A stretch of DNA of 64,000 nucleotides from Algisphaera agarilytica (GCF_014207595.1 NZ_JACHGY010000001.1:4000212-4064211); one strand, 5' to 3'; counted from the first letter of the stretch, positions 1 through 8,986 are shown. Program-made: numbers and translations. The notes: generated from the letters alone by a model not told the origin.

Positions 1-1920
1 GAGGGCGAAGGAGGGGAACGGCTGGCAGAGCACGTAGGCCGCGGCGATGTTGATCGCCGAGACGTTGTATTTCTCGGCCAACTCGAACGCACGCTCTCGG
101 CGCTGGCGGTTCTCCGGCGAGTCCCAGGAGTTGTCGTGGTCCCAAATGCCGGCCTTGCCCGTCGCTTGCCGCGAGAGGAAGTAGCCCCGCGCCTGGCTGG
201 ACCAGGCGAAGTTGGCGATCTGGTTTTCGATGAGGTATTCGCGGAACTCATCGGTCGTGGCGGCGATGCAGCCGGCCCAGACCGGGTTGATCATCCGCGC
301 CAGGGAGAAGTTGTTGCTCAGGAGGCTGAAGCCCTGTTTGCCGTTGGCCTTGGCGTATTCGTTGGCTTCGACAAAGCGTTCCTGGGTCCAGTTGCTGCCG
401 CCGAAGACCTTAATGCGGCCCGCCTGGGCGTGTTCGTTGAGCACGTCGACAAACTCACCCACGGGCACCTCGAGGTTGTCGCGGTGCATGATGTAAATTT
501 CGACGTGGTCGGTCTGCAGGCGGTCGAGCGACTCCAGCAGCTGTGAGGTCAGCGCTTCGGGGTTGCAGTGCGGGGTGTGGGCGCCCTTGGCGATGATGTT
601 GATCTGGTCGCGCACGCCGCGGCTGGTGTGCCACTGGGCGAGGAGCCTCTCGGGGCCACCGCCGCCGTAGATCCAGGCGGTATCGAAGGTGTTGCCGCCG
701 CGCTCGATCCAGTCGTCGAACATGACCGCGGTGTGGGCGAAGGTGCGTTGGTTGTCGCAGCCCATGACGAAGCGCGAGACGTCGCGGTCGAGGCCGGGCA
801 CGCGGTTGTACTGCATGTTGTGGCCGTCTCTGGGGGCCAGGGCGCGTCCGCTGATCGGGGTGGGGAAGCCTTCGGGGGTTTCCTGCGGGTAGGTCAGGCC
901 GATGGCTTGCCGCCACTGGTCGAGGGTGTCCATCTGGCCGAGCGTGTCGTCCCAGGTCATGGCGGGGCTGTCGGCTTCGAGTTTGCCCGCGAGGATGGCG
1001 TCGGTGGCGACCTTGATCTCGTAGCCGAAGGCCGAATGCTGCGACTCGATTTCGTGGACGGTGTCTTCGCCCTTCACGGTGACGATGATCTTGCCTTGCT
1101 CGGCGCCGTCCCGGCTGTTGAGCCAGGGGTTGGGGACAGAGATGGTGCCGAGTTCGCCGGCGATGTGGCAGGTGTTGTCCAGCGACGCACGGACCGCGGT
1201 GGCGACCTCGGCGATCGCGCCCGTCTCAAACTCGAGGTGGGCCGCGGCCCATTCGTCGACGCCCGTCTCGCCGAGGTGGCCCGAGGCCGTGACCTTGGTG
1301 GGGTTGAGGAACGGCTTGCCGACCGAGGCCCCCGCGATGAGGCGGGCGTATTCCACGGCGTAGCAGCCCACGTCGAGGATGCCCCCGCCGCCGAGTTCGA
1401 TGTTGAGCAGCCGGCCCTCGGGGTTGGCGCCCCAGTAGTCGGTGTTAAACCCAAATGACACGCGGATCATGCGCACCGGGCCGATCACGCCGCTCTGCAG
1501 GACTTCGACCAGCTTGTGGGCCTGTGGGTGGCAGCGGTCCTTGAACGCGTCCATGAAGAAGACGTTGTTCTCGCGGGCGGCCTGGATCATGGCCATGGCG
1601 TGGCCGTGGTTCAAGCCGACTGGTTTCTCGCAGAGGATGTGCTTGCCGGCCTCGGCGGCCTTGATGGCCCACTCGGGGTGCATCGGGTGGGGCGTGGCGA
1701 TGTAGACCGCATCGACGTCCGGGTCGGCGAGCAGTGCGTCGTAGCTGCCGTGGCAGTTGGCTTCGGGCAGTTCCATCTCGTCGACGAAGGCCTTGGCCTT
1801 GTCCACCGATCGGCTGCCGACCGCGGCGACACGGACGTGGGGCAGGCCACGGGCTCCGTTGACGAAAGCCTTGGCGATGGTTCCGGCACCCAGGATGCCC
1901 CAAGCGACTGATTCGGACAT
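1..1920 (-). CDS. Gfo/Idh/MocA oxidoreductase fused to aldo/keto reductase (C-terminus cut by window edge)
   Basis: The 640 visible residues form one uninterrupted frame with two enzymes in series. Residues 1-350 are a Gfo/Idh/MocA dehydrogenase: the nucleotide-binding GILGAGTIA is at 8-16, the EKP motif at 98-100, and GGGGILDVGCYAV at about 177-189. From about residue 369 an aldo/keto reductase begins, with the catalytic set Asp413, Tyr418, Lys445 and His479 all present. Both families use NAD(P)(H) on sugars or sugar-like carbonyls, so the fusion could interconvert an oxo-sugar in two steps; the substrate is not visible. The frame runs off the left edge, so the last part of the barrel is missing. 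The start is the ATG at 1918-1920. The gene is divergent from an AraC-type regulator, its likely controller. Confidence 0.9.
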   Translation of the reverse strand, partial: MSESVAWGILGAGTIAKAFVNGARGLPHVRVAAVGSRSVDKAKAFVDEMELPEANCHGSYDALLADPDVDAVYIATPHPMHPEWAIKAAEAGKHILCEKPVGLNHGHAMAMIQAARENNVFFMDAFKDRCHPQAHKLVEVLQSGVIGPVRMIRVSFGFNTDYWGANPEGRLLNIELGGGGILDVGCYAVEYARLIAGASVGKPFLNPTKVTASGHLGETGVDEWAAAHLEFETGAIAEVATAVRASLDNTCHIAGELGTISVPNPWLNSRDGAEQGKIIVTVKGEDTVHEIESQHSAFGYEIKVATDAILAGKLEADSPAMTWDDTLGQMDTLDQWRQAIGLTYPQETPEGFPTPISGRALAPRDGHNMQYNRVPGLDRDVSRFVMGCDNQRTFAHTAVMFDDWIERGGNTFDTAWIYGGGGPERLLAQWHTSRGVRDQINIIAKGAHTPHCNPEALTSQLLESLDRLQTDHVEIYIMHRDNLEVPVGEFVDVLNEHAQAGRIKVFGGSNWTQERFVEANEYAKANGKQGFSLLSNNFSLARMINPVWAGCIAATTDEFREYLIENQIANFAWSSQARGYFLSRQATGKAGIWDHDNSWDSPENRQRRERAFELAEKYNVSAINIAAAYVLCQPFPSFAL

Positions 1921-2015
1921 GGTCGATACTCCAATGCAAGCAGGTGTGGCGGACATGAACCGTCCGCTGAAGTCTGAACGGCCCAACAAACTATCCGATT
2001 TCCGGGCATCGGACA

Positions 2016-2045
2016 TTGCCCCCTTGGGCAAAAGCATGTCATAAT
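2016..2045 (+). promoter_or_regulatory. Possible promoter giving a leaderless AraC-type mRNA
   Basis: A TTGCCC (2016-2021) and a CATAAT (2040-2045) are separated by 18 bases. The -10-like box lies 7 bases before the ATG at 2053, so transcription would start at or next to the start codon. No Shine-Dalgarno sequence is present. Read by eye only; the -35 match is weak. Confidence 0.35.
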
Positions 2046-2052
2046 TGGACGT

Positions 2053-2901
2053 ATGGGCCGAGTGCTGAAGCAGGACTACCGCAACGACACGTTCTATCGC
2101 AGCGGACGCCCCGAGCGGGGGCCAGCCTGGTTCGATTGCGGCGTGCTGATCAAGAACGATTTATCGCTTAGCTATCGGAATCGTGTCATCGAAGACCGGC
2201 TTGTTGTGGTTTTTTTGCTTCAAGGGAGCGGTTTGTACGTGGACGGCGACGGCCGGGCTCACCGCGTGAAGGCGGGCGACCTCGTTCCCCATGTCCCGGG
2301 CCGGCGCCACTCTATGGTTCCCGATGAGAACGGCGGGTGGGTGGAGTTCTTCATGCAGGTGCCCGCCGTGTTTTTCCGCGCCTTGTCGGATATGGGCCAC
2401 CTCCCGGACGATGACGGGATCCGCCACCCCGGCGTGCGGAAGGACCTGTTGGCGGGGATTGACGACCTGATGGACGCGGTGCGGGACGCGGATGAACTCG
2501 ATGCGCCGCGGCTGTTGAATCAGGCGCACGGCCTGTTGAACGACTTCTATCGGCCGGCCTCCGAGGTGGTGGGGGAGGGGTCGCACCAGGCCGCGATCGA
2601 GGCGGTGTGTGAGGCGTTGTCGGGGGTGGATGGGGCGGAGGTGGATGTGTCGGCCATGGCCGAGGCGTACGGCTTGAGTTACGAGCGGCTGAGGAAATTG
2701 TTCCGGGAAAAGGTGGGGCTACCGCCGGGCGAGTACCGCATCCGACGCCGGATCGACCGGGCCCGCACGATGATCGCCGAGCGGGGGTTGAGCAACAAGG
2801 CGGTCGCTTTCGAGCTGGGGTACCCCGACCCGTTTGCGTTCTCCAAGCAGTTCAAGAAGTACGTAGGGATGAGCCCTTCGGCGTTTCGGGCGCACCTGTA
2901 A
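2053..2901 (+). CDS. AraC family transcriptional regulator
   Basis: This 282-residue protein has a cupin-like ligand-binding N-terminal half (about 1-150, with the Gly/His/Pro-rich pattern around GDLVPHVPGRRHS) and a C-terminal AraC DNA-binding domain (about 185-282) with two helix-turn-helix units. The second contains ELGYPDPFAFSKQFKKYVG, the classic AraC signature. Family members of this layout sense sugars or small metabolites and activate a neighbouring gene. The divergent fusion oxidoreductase, 132 bp away, is the obvious target, which is inference from position. The ATG at 2053 has no ribosome binding site. Confidence 0.92.
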   Translation: MGRVLKQDYRNDTFYRSGRPERGPAWFDCGVLIKNDLSLSYRNRVIEDRLVVVFLLQGSGLYVDGDGRAHRVKAGDLVPHVPGRRHSMVPDENGGWVEFFMQVPAVFFRALSDMGHLPDDDGIRHPGVRKDLLAGIDDLMDAVRDADELDAPRLLNQAHGLLNDFYRPASEVVGEGSHQAAIEAVCEALSGVDGAEVDVSAMAEAYGLSYERLRKLFREKVGLPPGEYRIRRRIDRARTMIAERGLSNKAVAFELGYPDPFAFSKQFKKYVGMSPSAFRAHL

Positions 2902-2943
2902 TTTGGTTTGTTGATGTGTGCTAAGCCGCAACCGGCAAGACCA

Positions 2944-3705
2944 TTAGCCTTGCTCGGGGCTGGCGGCGCTCAGGTCGAGTGTCTCGGGTAACTCGTCGCC
3001 TTCGGCCAGATGAACCAGGCCTTGCTCATCCTTGGTGGCCAGACCCAACTCGGTCAGGGCGTTGAGCGCGGCCTGCTGCTCGGCCTGCTTCTTGGAGTTG
3101 GCCCAGGCGGAGCTGAACCGGCGGCCCTCGATCTCGATGCACACCTCAAACGCCTTGGCGTGGTCCGGCCCTTTTTCATCGAGCAGGATGTAGGTCGGGT
3201 TGCAGGGCAGCAGCTTCTGCGAGAGTTGTTGCAGCACGCTCTTGAAGTTCTGCTGGTGCCGAGACGTGGCGGCTTCGTGGATGTACGGCTCCATGTGCTT
3301 GACGATGAAGTCCTTGGCGGCCTCCATGCCCCCATCGAGGTAGATCGCGGCGATGATCGATTCGAGCACCGCGGCGGCGACGCTGGCGGGCAGGGACGGC
3401 CGGCCCGACATGCCCTTGCCGAGGTTGAGCAGGGCGTCGAGTTTGATCGCGATGGTGACCTCGGCACAGACCCGGCGAGAGACCACCGCCGACTTGATCT
3501 TGGTCATGTCGCCTTCGAGCAGGTCCGGGAAGTTCTGGTAGAGGTATTCGCAGACGACGTAGCCGAGGATGGCGTCGCCGAGGAACTCCATCCGCTCGTT
3601 GGACTTCCGGCGGTCGTCCGCGGAGGAGGCGTGGGTGAGGGCTTCCTCAAGAAGGTCGGTGTTATTGAACCGATATCCCAGTACATCAAACGTTTCTTCG
3701 GGCAT
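2944..3705 (-). CDS. rnc: Ribonuclease III
   Basis: Cytoplasmic endonuclease that cuts double-stranded RNA and matures rRNA precursors. The 253-residue protein carries the RNase III signature ERMEFLGDAI at 37-46, with the metal-binding acidic residues, and a C-terminal double-stranded RNA-binding domain at about 160-230 (AWANSKKQAEQQAALNAL). A short acidic tail follows. Length is normal for the family (220-260). It converges with the AraC gene (42 bp gap) and is divergent from the S55-like peptidase gene. Start is the ATG at 3705. The 234 bp between this gene and the next hold no recognisable gene. Confidence 0.95.
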   Translation of the reverse strand: MPEETFDVLGYRFNNTDLLEEALTHASSADDRRKSNERMEFLGDAILGYVVCEYLYQNFPDLLEGDMTKIKSAVVSRRVCAEVTIAIKLDALLNLGKGMSGRPSLPASVAAAVLESIIAAIYLDGGMEAAKDFIVKHMEPYIHEAATSRHQQNFKSVLQQLSQKLLPCNPTYILLDEKGPDHAKAFEVCIEIEGRRFSSAWANSKKQAEQQAALNALTELGLATKDEQGLVHLAEGDELPETLDLSAASPEQG

Positions 3706-3939
3706 CGCGCTAACCTGAGAGATGAACTTTCAATCCATCCGAGGCGTATCACGGGTACGTCGCTCGGAACAAGCGGTGGCGCGACGGGTGCTCGGTCGGG
3801 GTGATGTGGGCACGGATGCCGTGAAATCAATTCAACACATCAACCATCGAGGCGATCAGCCGTGACGACAGCGATAAAACAGTATTGGACCGGCCCGACT
3901 GCTTGTCAAAGGTTTGTTCGGCGAATAGGCTTATTTCCT

Positions 3940-5931
3940 ATGCATACCCATTCGATGCGGCGGTTTCTTTGTGTGCTTGGCGTTTGTCTGCTGTTGACGA
4001 CGGGCGCGACTCCAATCCATGCGGCCGATCCTGATCCGGCCCCCGCGGCGCCGACGCCGATCATGGCCTTCGACGAGGTCAAGGTCGGCATGAAAGGCTA
4101 CGGCAAGACCGTCTTCCACGGCAGCGAGGTCGAGCCGTTCGGCTTCGAAGTGGTCAGCGTGATCAGCGATTCCTCCGCTCAGCGGGGCACCGTGTGGGTG
4201 ATCTGCTCGGACGAACGCATGATGCGTAGCGGTCCGGTGCAGGGCATGTCCGGCTCGCCGATGTACGTCTGGGAAGAAGGCGAAGAAGGCACGATCGGCG
4301 AAGGCGGGCGGCTGATCGGCGCGTTTGCGTTTGGCTACTCGGATGTGAATGTGTGTTTGGTCGGCGTGCAGCCGATCGAGTACATGCGTGAGGTGGGGGA
4401 CCGAGCGCTGGAAGAAGACCTGGATGAGGCTCAGGTGTCGCAGGTGCCGCCCGGGACGATGCAGCGCTCGATCGTCGCGCTGGAGACGGCGGCCGAGCGC
4501 GTCGGGGCTTCGGAGCAGGCACGCTCGGGCTTGCTCCGGATGCAAGAGCTGATGAGCCATTCGCCTCAACTCAAGCCCACGCAGACCCAGGCCGAGGCTT
4601 TGGCATCGGTTCAGGTGCCCGCCGGTTTGGCCACGGGCGGTGATGTGGTTCCGATGCACCTGCCGATGTCGGTGGGCAACGCCCAGACGGCAGAGTTCTT
4701 TGCTCCACTACTCGCACCGGCCGGGATCGCGGCGAGGTCCAGCCCGATCACCTCGGTGGCGGGCAAGCCGCCGAGCAATGTCGATCCCGCAAAGGTGAAG
4801 CTCGAACCGGGCAGCGTCCTGAGCATCCCGCTGGCTTATGGCGACATGGACGTGAACGCCGCGGGCACCGTGACCGATGTCCTGCCCGACGGCACCGTGC
4901 TGGGCTTCGGCCACGCGATGAACTCGGTGGGTTCTTCACGTCTGCCGATGGCCTCGGGTTACACGCACTTTGTGGTCTCGCGTGATTCGATCAGCTTCAA
5001 GCTGGCGTCCAGCCTCGACATCGTCGGCAGCATCGTCCGTGACGAGGCCAGCGCTGTGGCGGGTGTGGGCGATATCGCGTTCATCTCGGCTCCGGTGAAC
5101 ATCCAGGTTGACCTGCCCGCTCAGCCCACCCGCAACTACAGCTACCACGCGGTCGACCACTTCCTGCTGACCCCCAACATCGTGGCGCTGCTTGCGTCGT
5201 CGAGCCTCAACGCGGTGCAGGGCACGCCGATCCTCCACACCATGCACGCCACCGGCACGATGACCTTCACCGGCGGCCGCACCTTCGAGCTCGACAGCCT
5301 GATCCCCGGCCAAGGCATGAACGGCCTCATGTTCGACATGCTCCCGCCGATGATTGCGCTGATGCAGAACCCGTTCGAGCCGCTCAAGCTCGAGTCGGCC
5401 GACCTGACCATCAAGGTCGAAGAAGGCATCCACATGGCGTCCATGGTGTCGGCCAGCCTAGACCAGCGTGTCGCCAAGCCCGGCGATACCGTGCAGGTCA
5501 CGCTCACGCTCCAGCCGTTCGACGGCCCGGCGTTCACCCGGACCCTGCCTTTCACCCTGCCCACCGACCTTACCGAGGGCGAGTATCAACTGCTCATCAG
5601 CGACGCGGATTCGTATAGCTACCGCATGATTGCTTCCCGGCCAGACTTGGCCAACATCGACGATGCGGATCAGCTCCTGCGGGCGTTGCAGACCATCGCG
5701 GACGTTGATCCGCGGGGGATCTACGTCGGGCTACCGCTGCAACGCCAAGGCATCGCGGTGGGAGGGCAGGCGATGAACGACCTGCCCTCGAGCCGAGCGA
5801 TGGTGCTCGCTTCGACCGCGTCTTCCACCACCATGCCCTTCCCGCGATTCGTCGAATCGGCCTATCCCGCGGATCAGGTCATCTCCGGCGAACTCTTTTT
5901 GCCGCTGCGGGTCGTCCCCGATCAGCCTTGA
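3940..5931 (+). CDS. SpoIVB/S55-type secreted peptidase-like protein
   Basis: A long exported protein (663 residues from this start). After a hydrophobic signal sequence (RRFLCVLGVCLLLTTGA) comes a region resembling the SpoIVB S55 serine peptidase domain, with GMSGSP at about 102-107 (Ser106 the likely nucleophile), preceded by VKVGMKGYGKTVF. The remaining 450 residues are beta-rich and unassigned. In Bacillus, SpoIVB cuts an envelope partner to start signalling; here, in an organism with no sign of sporulation, an envelope signalling or surveillance role is inferred. The frame is open to a GTG at 3862 with a possible GAGG in front, but that adds 26 residues before the signal peptide. The ATG at 3940, or the one at 3955, fits better. 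Confidence 0.75.
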   Translation: MHTHSMRRFLCVLGVCLLLTTGATPIHAADPDPAPAAPTPIMAFDEVKVGMKGYGKTVFHGSEVEPFGFEVVSVISDSSAQRGTVWVICSDERMMRSGPVQGMSGSPMYVWEEGEEGTIGEGGRLIGAFAFGYSDVNVCLVGVQPIEYMREVGDRALEEDLDEAQVSQVPPGTMQRSIVALETAAERVGASEQARSGLLRMQELMSHSPQLKPTQTQAEALASVQVPAGLATGGDVVPMHLPMSVGNAQTAEFFAPLLAPAGIAARSSPITSVAGKPPSNVDPAKVKLEPGSVLSIPLAYGDMDVNAAGTVTDVLPDGTVLGFGHAMNSVGSSRLPMASGYTHFVVSRDSISFKLASSLDIVGSIVRDEASAVAGVGDIAFISAPVNIQVDLPAQPTRNYSYHAVDHFLLTPNIVALLASSSLNAVQGTPILHTMHATGTMTFTGGRTFELDSLIPGQGMNGLMFDMLPPMIALMQNPFEPLKLESADLTIKVEEGIHMASMVSASLDQRVAKPGDTVQVTLTLQPFDGPAFTRTLPFTLPTDLTEGEYQLLISDADSYSYRMIASRPDLANIDDADQLLRALQTIADVDPRGIYVGLPLQRQGIAVGGQAMNDLPSSRAMVLASTASSTTMPFPRFVESAYPADQVISGELFLPLRVVPDQP

Positions 5932-6010
5932 CCGGATGGCTGCGACTTCAGACTTCTAACGGATTGAACCAAGATTTACCGCCGACTCGGCACCACCTCA
6001 GGATGAAACT

Positions 6011-8461
6011 TTGACGCCAACCCCTCCACGATTCGTCCGTCCGCTGCTCGCTCTGGCCGTGCTCTGCCCGGTCGCATTGCCCTCGGCCTACGCCATCCAA
6101 CCCCAACGCTGGACCCACTCCACCGAGGCCGACTTCGAGGCCGGCGAGCTCGACGGGGTCGTGGTCACGAACCTGGGCGACATCAAGCTGGCCACCGCGG
6201 TGGATTCGCTCGGCGAGTTCCCCGAAGAGGTCACCGTGATCTACGACATGGCCGTCGTGGGCGAGACGACCTTCATCGCTGCGGGCCCGGCGGGCAAGCT
6301 GTTGAAGCTGGTCGACGGTGAGATCACCGAGCTGGCCGACCTCCCCGACCATCAGGTGTTCGCGCTGCTTGCTTCCAGCGAAGGCTTTGTCACCGCGGCC
6401 CTCAGCGGCCAGGAGTCGAAGCTCGTGGCCTACGACGCCGAGGGCGAAGTGCTGCGTGAAATGCTGCTGCCCGAAGACGTCCGCTACATCTGGGACATGG
6501 CCACGCGAAACGACGGCGAACAGTTGGTGCTCGCCACCGGGCCCGAAGGCAAAGTCCTGGGTGTCAACGCCGACGGGGAAACGGTCGAGCTGCTCGACAC
6601 CGCACAGGCCAACGTGCTTTGTCTGGCCGAAGGGGCCAATGGTGCAATCTTTGCGGGGACCGACACCGATGGCTTGGTGTACCGCCTGGATGCCGAGGGC
6701 GTGGCCTTTGTGGCCTACGACGCCGACGAGCCCGAAATCGGAGCGCTCTTGGTTGCCGAGGACGGCAGCGTCTACGTGGGCACCGCCGACGCCGAGCAAG
6801 CCACGCCCGGCCGGATGGAAGACCCCACCGAAGAAGAAACCGGCCGCCCCGAACCCGAGGGTGACGCCGAGGCCGCACCGCCGGCCGAGTTGCCGGGCGA
6901 TCCCGAGCCGCAGCCTCTCGATACCGCCGAGGGTGCCGAAGCCGCCGAAGGCGTTGCCGAGGAAACCGAAGCGGGCGCCGAAGCGGCGACCGAGGAAGCC
7001 GCCGCCGAAGATGCAGCGGCCGAGGACTCGGCGGAGGAGACTGAAATCGCCGAAGCCGGGCCGCCGTCGCCCGAGCAGCTTGACGCCCTCCGCGAAGAAG
7101 TACGCAAGCGTCTCCTGGCCGCGCGCAAGTCCGGCAAGGTCGCGGCGGGACCCGCCAGCGGCAAGTCTGCAGCGCGTCCCACGCGCAACGCTCGCCCCGC
7201 CTCCACCGGCGGCGACAAGTCCGGCAACGCGGTCTACCGCATCGACACCCAGGGCTTTGTCAGCGAGGTCTTCCGCGAATCGGTCGCGGTGCTGGACCTC
7301 GTCGAGCAGGCCGATGGGCACATCCTCGTGGGCACCGGCAGCGAAGGGCAGCTCTACCGGCTGGACCCCGCGGCGGGTGAAACCAGTGTGCTCAACGATC
7401 TCGAAGCCCAGCAGCTGCTAACGCTCGTTGTGGCGGACGGTCGCATCCTGGTCGGCGGCTCGAACCCCGCGGCCTTGATCGAACTTACGGATGAAACCGC
7501 CGGCGAAGGCAGTTACACCAGCGATGTGCTGGACGCGACGCACATCAGCCTCTGGGGCACCTTCCTCGTCACCGCACAGGGGATGGGTGACAACGGCACG
7601 GTCCAGGTCGAAACCCGCTCGGGCAACGTGTCCGACCCCGAGATCGCTGCTTGGTCGGAATGGTCCGTGGCGGAGTCGGTGACGGCTCAAGTTGCAGATC
7701 CGTTGCAGCCGCGGGAGTACACCATCGGCTCGCCGCCCGCGCGGTTCCTGCAATACCGGCTCACGCTTCAGGGTGGCGATACGGCAGAGGCCGGCGGCCC
7801 AACCGTGGGCAAAGTCGAACTCGCCTACGTCACCCCGAACCTCCGGCCGAGCGTGTCGAGTTTCACCGCGGCCTACCCCGATTTCGCGGGGGTCGATCAG
7901 CCCGCCAGCCCGGCCATGAGCATCGGCTGGGAAGCGACCGACGAAAACGGCGACCGCTTGCTGTACGACCTGGAGTTCAAACCCGCCGCCGCGACCAAGA
8001 ACGGCTGGCTCCCGCTTGTCGAGGACCTGGCCGACGCGTCCTATGAATGGGACACCCGCAAGGTGCCGGACGGGCGGTACCACCTCCGCGTCACGGCGGA
8101 CGACCGCCTGGACAACCCCGGCGATATGGCGATGCAGGCCCGCCGCCTGGCCGACCCTGTGCTGATCGACAACACCCCGCCCGCCGCGGGCGAGCTCAAG
8201 GTCGAGGTCACCGGCACCACCGCCAAGGTCTCCGCCACCGCGAAGGACGCCTACTCGCCGATCCAATCGGTCGCCTACACCCTCGACGACGCCAAGGAGT
8301 ACACGCCCGTCCTCCCTGATGACCTGATCTACGACTCGACAAGCGAGGCCTGGTCGGCTACACTCTCCGACCTTTCGCCCGGCGGCCACAGCCTGACCGT
8401 GCGGACCCTCGACGCCCGCGGCAACGCGACCTACACGTCGACCTTGTTTGAAGTCAAGTAA
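6011..8461 (+). CDS. Secreted beta-propeller-like protein with acidic linker
   Basis: An 816-residue exported protein of unknown function. Signal peptide at about 1-28 (LLALAVLCPVALPSAYA). Residues 50-260 and 400-500 contain repeated short strands of the form AAGPAGKLLKLVDGE, LATGPEGKVLGVNADG and VGTGSEGQLYRLD, typical of WD40/NHL/PQQ-like propeller blades. Between them lies an Ala/Glu-rich segment (about 265-350). The C-terminal third looks like fibronectin-type sandwiches. The start is a TTG at 6011, 8 bases after AGGA; an in-place ATG at 6004 opens only a three-codon frame ending at the TGA that overlaps the TTG. The 79 bp gap from the S55-like gene may place both in one operon. Confidence 0.7.
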   Translation: MTPTPPRFVRPLLALAVLCPVALPSAYAIQPQRWTHSTEADFEAGELDGVVVTNLGDIKLATAVDSLGEFPEEVTVIYDMAVVGETTFIAAGPAGKLLKLVDGEITELADLPDHQVFALLASSEGFVTAALSGQESKLVAYDAEGEVLREMLLPEDVRYIWDMATRNDGEQLVLATGPEGKVLGVNADGETVELLDTAQANVLCLAEGANGAIFAGTDTDGLVYRLDAEGVAFVAYDADEPEIGALLVAEDGSVYVGTADAEQATPGRMEDPTEEETGRPEPEGDAEAAPPAELPGDPEPQPLDTAEGAEAAEGVAEETEAGAEAATEEAAAEDAAAEDSAEETEIAEAGPPSPEQLDALREEVRKRLLAARKSGKVAAGPASGKSAARPTRNARPASTGGDKSGNAVYRIDTQGFVSEVFRESVAVLDLVEQADGHILVGTGSEGQLYRLDPAAGETSVLNDLEAQQLLTLVVADGRILVGGSNPAALIELTDETAGEGSYTSDVLDATHISLWGTFLVTAQGMGDNGTVQVETRSGNVSDPEIAAWSEWSVAESVTAQVADPLQPREYTIGSPPARFLQYRLTLQGGDTAEAGGPTVGKVELAYVTPNLRPSVSSFTAAYPDFAGVDQPASPAMSIGWEATDENGDRLLYDLEFKPAAATKNGWLPLVEDLADASYEWDTRKVPDGRYHLRVTADDRLDNPGDMAMQARRLADPVLIDNTPPAAGELKVEVTGTTAKVSATAKDAYSPIQSVAYTLDDAKEYTPVLPDDLIYDSTSEAWSATLSDLSPGGHSLTVRTLDARGNATYTSTLFEVK

Positions 8462-8525
8462 TGTCAAGGGCTTAACGGATTACGCCCTTGCCCAACCCGA
8501 GTAATTCTGCCCCCGAGAATCCCCG

Positions 8526-8675
8526 ATGTCCACCCACTACCCCAAACGTCGCAGCCTGATCAAGCGTGCCCGCAAGTTCGGTTTCCGCGCCCGCATGCGG
8601 TCCAGCGCCGGCCGCAAGCTGATCAACCGTAAACGCCGCGCCGGCCGCAGCGTTAACGTGCGTCGCAGCTTCTAA
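8526..8675 (+). CDS. rpmH: 50S ribosomal protein L34
   Basis: A 49-codon gene for the small, very basic L34 protein of the large ribosomal subunit. The core KFGFRARMRSSAGRKLINRK matches the L34 signature (GFRARM, then the G-R-x-[LVI]-[IL]-x-x-[RK]-R pattern). The N-terminus is MSTHYPKRRS instead of the proteobacterial MKRTFQPS, a form I associate with planctomycetes. In most bacteria rpmH sits with rnpA, yidC and dnaA near the origin; none of those is here. A rho-independent terminator follows 33 bases after the stop. Confidence 0.93.
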   Translation: MSTHYPKRRSLIKRARKFGFRARMRSSAGRKLINRKRRAGRSVNVRRSF

Positions 8676-8708
8676 GCCCGCGGCGAATCTCAAGCGAAAC
8701 GAAATCTG

Positions 8709-8735
8709 ACCACGGCTTCACGGCCGTGGTTTTTC
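8709..8735 (+). terminator. Rho-independent terminator of rpmH
   Basis: The stem ACCACGGC (8709-8716) pairs with GCCGTGGT (8723-8730) over a six-base loop and is followed by a run of five T. Position and structure fit an intrinsic terminator for rpmH. Confidence 0.85.
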
Positions 8736-8806
8736 GTGCGCGGGCAGTGGGGCGATCCATTTCAAATTAGAGCATTCCTATTCCACCTGTAGCGTCGGCG
8801 TCAATC

Positions 8807-8912
8807 CCCCTCCCTTGAGGGAGGGGTTAGGGGATGGTGAGTAACCTCGCCCCAAACCGCGGCAAACCGCAAGCCTCGACACCCTCCCCCGGCCCCTCCC
8901 TCAAGGGAGGGG
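8807..8912. repeat. Paired REP-like palindromes
   Basis: Two 20-base near-palindromes, CCCCTCCCTTGAGGGAGGGG (8807-8826) and CCCCTCCCTCAAGGGAGGGG (8893-8912), are exact reverse complements of each other, 66 bases apart. The layout is that of a mobile REP/BIME-type unit. They occupy the only gap of more than 300 bases in the window (8676-8986), which otherwise holds just the rpmH terminator and no gene that I can see. Confidence 0.75.
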
Positions 8913-8986
8913 AGATGATAAGACGCTAGGGGTGAAGTCGTTGTGCGAGAGCTGCGACGCCACGCGTCGCTGTGTTGCACACAGGC

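Noticed and set aside
3862-3939. GTG start at 3862 for the S55-like gene
   Set aside because: It has a weak GAGG upstream, but adds 26 residues in front of a clear signal peptide. Kept only as an alternative.
3862-5931. Evidence of sporulation
   Set aside because: The S55-like domain is the only link; no other spore gene is in the window and planctomycetes are not known to sporulate.
5948-7321. A 457-codon minus-strand frame opposite the propeller gene
   Set aside because: Low-complexity Gly/Leu/Arg product produced by the acidic Ala/Glu linker on the other strand; no start signal or family match.
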